Shown: positions 14,225 through 16,365 of the stretch, in pieces
Numbering within the stretch: the stretch's first letter is position 1
How the letters are laid out: every line of letters begins with the position of its first letter
Source of the DNA: Gammaproteobacteria bacterium
GTDB lineage: Bacteria > Pseudomonadota > Gammaproteobacteria > DSM-19610
DNA: 16,365 bases
Reading direction: 5' to 3'
Assembly: GCA_030618475.1 (NCBI GenBank)
Contig: JAUXDG010000035.1
Coordinates: 1-16,365, forward strand
Notes under the pieces: model-generated
Database searches by the model: none
Told to the model about the DNA's origin: nothing
Seen by the model: the letters and a program-made list of their open reading frames with translations, nothing else
Position numbers and translations under genes: made by a program

Positions 14225-16365
14225 TCAAGCCGGCTGCAGATTAGCGTAGGCCACCACCAGCCACTTGGTACCGGCGGATTCGAAGTTCACCTGCACGCGG
14301 GCGTGCGCGCCCTGCCCTTCGTAGTTGAGCACCACACCATCGCCGAACTTGGCGTGCTGCACCCGCTGCCCAAGCCCCAGGCCTTGCGGTTGCGATTCCA
14401 TCGGCTGCCTTCCAGCGTAACTGACATAAGGCCGGCTGACCTGGATACGCGGACGGATTTCCTCGACCAGGTCGGCGGGTATTTCGTTGATAAAACGGGA
14501 CGGCATGCAATAGGTCTCGCTGCCGTGGAGGCGACGATGCTCCGCGTAGGTCAGCGTCAAGCGCTTACCGGCGCGGGTAATGCCTACGTAGCACAGGCGC
14601 CGTTCCTCCTCGAGCCTTCCCGGTTCTTCGATAGAGCGCTTGTGGGGAAACAGGCCTTCCTCCAGGCCACACAGAAATACCGTGTCGAATTCCAGGCCCT
14701 TGGCCGAATGCAAGGTCATGAGCTGTACACAGTCTTCCCACTTGTCAGCCTGGCCTTCGCCGGCCTCGAGTGCGGCATGCGACAGAAAGGCCGGCAACGG
14801 CTCGAGCTGTTCTTCGTCCTCTGCCTCGTATTCAAATTCACGTGCGGCATTGGCCAGTTCATCCAGGTTCTCGATGCGGGCCTGACCTTTCTCGCCTTTT
14901 TCTTTGGCATAGTGGTCCTTGAGGCCGGCGCTCTGCACCGTGTGCTCGACCTGCTCCGCCAGCGGCAGAGATTCCAGATCTTCCGCAAGGCTATCTATGA
15001 GTTGCAGGAATGCACCCAGTGCGTTGCGTGCGCGCGCAGTCAGCGTGTCGTCTTCGCTTAAGGTTTGCGCTGATGCCCACAGGGAAATTTTCTGCAGGCG
15101 TGCGCCCTCGCGAACAACAGCCAGTGTACGCTCGCCGATACCGCGCGGTGGCTGGTTGACGATGCGGTCAAAGGAAGCATCGTCCTGGTGGTTTTCGCAC
15201 AGCCGCAGATAGGCCAGCGCATCCTTGATTTCCTGACGATCGAAAAAGCGCAAGCCGCCGTATACGCGATACGGAATGCCGGTCTGTAACAGGCGCTCCT
15301 CGAAAACGCGCGACTGGGCATTGGATCGATACAACACGGCAATGTGACTGCGCGCCTCACCCTTGTCGATCAAATCCTGCACCTGTTCGATGACAAAACG
15401 TGCTTCGTCCTGCTCGTTCATCGCAGCATACAGCTGGATGGGTTCTCCTTCGTTACCCTCGGTCCAGAGATTTTTTCCCAGCCGTGCGTCGTTGTTGGCG
15501 ATCAGCGTATTGGCTGCCTTGAGGATGACGCCGGTGGATCGGTAATTCTGTTCCAGGCGCAAGGTGCGCGCGCCGGGGAAGTCCTTTTCAAAATGCTGCA
15601 GGTTCTCGATTCGCGCGCCGCGCCAGCCGTAGATGGACTGGTCATCATCACCGACAATGGTGATATTGGCCCGCTTGCCGGCCAGTACCCGTAACCAGGC
15701 ATACTGAATGGTGTTGGTGTCCTGGAATTCATCGACCAGGATATGCTGGAAGCGCTGCTGATAGTGAGCGAGCAGTTCAGGGTTCTTCAACCAGAGTTCA
15801 TGCGCTCGCAGCAGCAACTCGGCGAAATCCACCAGGCCGGAACGCTGACACAGTTCTTCGTAAGTCTGGTAGATGACGATCTGCTGACGCTGGTAAGGGT
15901 CACCCTTGTGTTCGATATGTTGCGAACGCTGACCTTCATCCTTGCGCGCGTTGATGAACCACTGCACCTGGCGTGGTGGCCAGCGGCTTTCATCCAGTTC
16001 CAGCGATTTGAGGATGCGCCGGATAATCCGGTATTGGTCGTCCGAGTCCAGCACCTGAAACGCCTGTGGCAGACCGGCCTCTTGCCAATGCGCACGCAGC
16101 AGACGGTGCGTCAGGCCGTGAAAGGTGCCCACCCACATGCCACGCGTCGGCACGTCGATGAGAGTCTCGATGCGCGAACGCATTTCACCGGCGGCCTTGT
16201 TGGTAAAAGTGACCGCCAGAATCCCGTAGGGCGATATGCCTTCGACCTGCACCAGCCAGGCGACACGGTGCACCAGCACCCGGGTTTTACCGCTACCGGC
16301 ACCCGCCAGCACCAGCAGCGGATCCTGCGAAGCAGTAACCGCTTCGCGTTGCGCGTCGTTAAGGG
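14225..16365 (-). CDS. uvrD: DNA helicase II (UvrD), lacking its first residues
   Basis: A superfamily 1A 3'-5' helicase that acts in nucleotide-excision and mismatch repair. The gene continues past the right edge; the visible frame begins inside the Q motif (LNDAQREAV), so only a few N-terminal residues should be missing. Motif I is AGAGSGKT (about 16283-16306), Ia VTFTNKAAGEM, II DEFQDTN (15713-15733), III GDDDQSIYGWRGA (15614-15652), IV LEQNYRST, V TLHSAKGLEFDTVFLCGLEEGLFPH and VI ERRLCYVGITRA. The C-terminal tail LGQRVQHAKFGDGVVLNYEG through TKWLVVAYANL is the UvrD-type tail that distinguishes it from Rep. The stop lies 25 bp from that of the convergent GGDEF-EAL gene; no terminator is seen between them. 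Confidence 0.97.
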   Translation of the reverse strand, partial: LNDAQREAVTASQDPLLVLAGAGSGKTRVLVHRVAWLVQVEGISPYGILAVTFTNKAAGEMRSRIETLIDVPTRGMWVGTFHGLTHRLLRAHWQEAGLPQAFQVLDSDDQYRIIRRILKSLELDESRWPPRQVQWFINARKDEGQRSQHIEHKGDPYQRQQIVIYQTYEELCQRSGLVDFAELLLRAHELWLKNPELLAHYQQRFQHILVDEFQDTNTIQYAWLRVLAGKRANITIVGDDDQSIYGWRGARIENLQHFEKDFPGARTLRLEQNYRSTGVILKAANTLIANNDARLGKNLWTEGNEGEPIQLYAAMNEQDEARFVIEQVQDLIDKGEARSHIAVLYRSNAQSRVFEERLLQTGIPYRVYGGLRFFDRQEIKDALAYLRLCENHQDDASFDRIVNQPPRGIGERTLAVVREGARLQKISLWASAQTLSEDDTLTARARNALGAFLQLIDSLAEDLESLPLAEQVEHTVQSAGLKDHYAKEKGEKGQARIENLDELANAAREFEYEAEDEEQLEPLPAFLSHAALEAGEGQADKWEDCVQLMTLHSAKGLEFDTVFLCGLEEGLFPHKRSIEEPGRLEEERRLCYVGITRAGKRLTLTYAEHRRLHGSETYCMPSRFINEIPADLVEEIRPRIQVSRPYVSYAGRQPMESQPQGLGLGQRVQHAKFGDGVVLNYEGQGAHARVQVNFESAGTKWLVVAYANLQPA

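Noticed and set aside
14303..15061. 252-codon plus-strand open frame inside uvrD
   Set aside because: The opposite strand carries unbroken UvrD helicase motifs; this is an antisense shadow.

Overview
The window comes from a gammaproteobacterial chromosome of roughly 55% GC. The strongest evidence is gene order: endonuclease/exonuclease/phosphatase (EEP) protein, dsbA, cytochrome c4, engB, polA, then a DUF2782 protein. I recall this order around polA in Pseudomonas, and part of it (polA, a small RNA, engB) in enterics and vibrios. The mix of diheme c4, Tat-exported TRAP binding protein and a large GGDEF-EAL protein fits a free-living respiring proteobacterium. I cannot name a genus. No transposase, integrase, CRISPR array, tRNA or rRNA was seen, so this looks like core chromosome with local variations.

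Layout. Positions 1-3705 lie on the minus strand: the N-terminal part of an EEP-family protein, an AlsS-like acetolactate synthase, the periplasmic disulfide oxidase DsbA, and a secreted diheme cytochrome c4 with its own terminator. engB (3848-4447, plus) is divergent from cytochrome c4 and convergent with polA (4734-7442, minus). The 286 bp between engB and polA are packed with hairpins and end, on the minus strand, in a strong intrinsic terminator. This is the locus of Spot 42 in E. coli and ErsA in P. aeruginosa, and I read it as a polA-side small RNA of about 210 nt with C-rich, anti-Shine-Dalgarno-like loops and linkers. Upstream of polA, a small exported DUF2782 protein is divergently transcribed.

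Positions 8063-11081 hold a complete TRAP transporter. dctQ and dctM (plus) are translationally coupled, and the Tat-exported binding protein (minus) converges on dctM so tightly that both stop codons fall within one TTAA. A 962-residue membrane GGDEF-EAL protein with two PAS-like domains follows (11311-14199), converging on uvrD, which runs out of the window at 16365.

How the parts relate. DsbA and cytochrome c4 are both periplasmic redox proteins; polA and uvrD both serve DNA repair but are in separate units. The TRAP system probably imports an organic acid, and the neighbouring GGDEF-EAL protein could link a membrane or ligand signal to c-di-GMP, though adjacency alone does not prove a link. 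The most interesting item is the small RNA at 4474-4685. Others are a leaderless-type start for dctQ, a 9-bp tandem motif before it, the alsS insertion into the dsbA-EEP unit, and a possible 35-residue membrane peptide upstream of dsbA.
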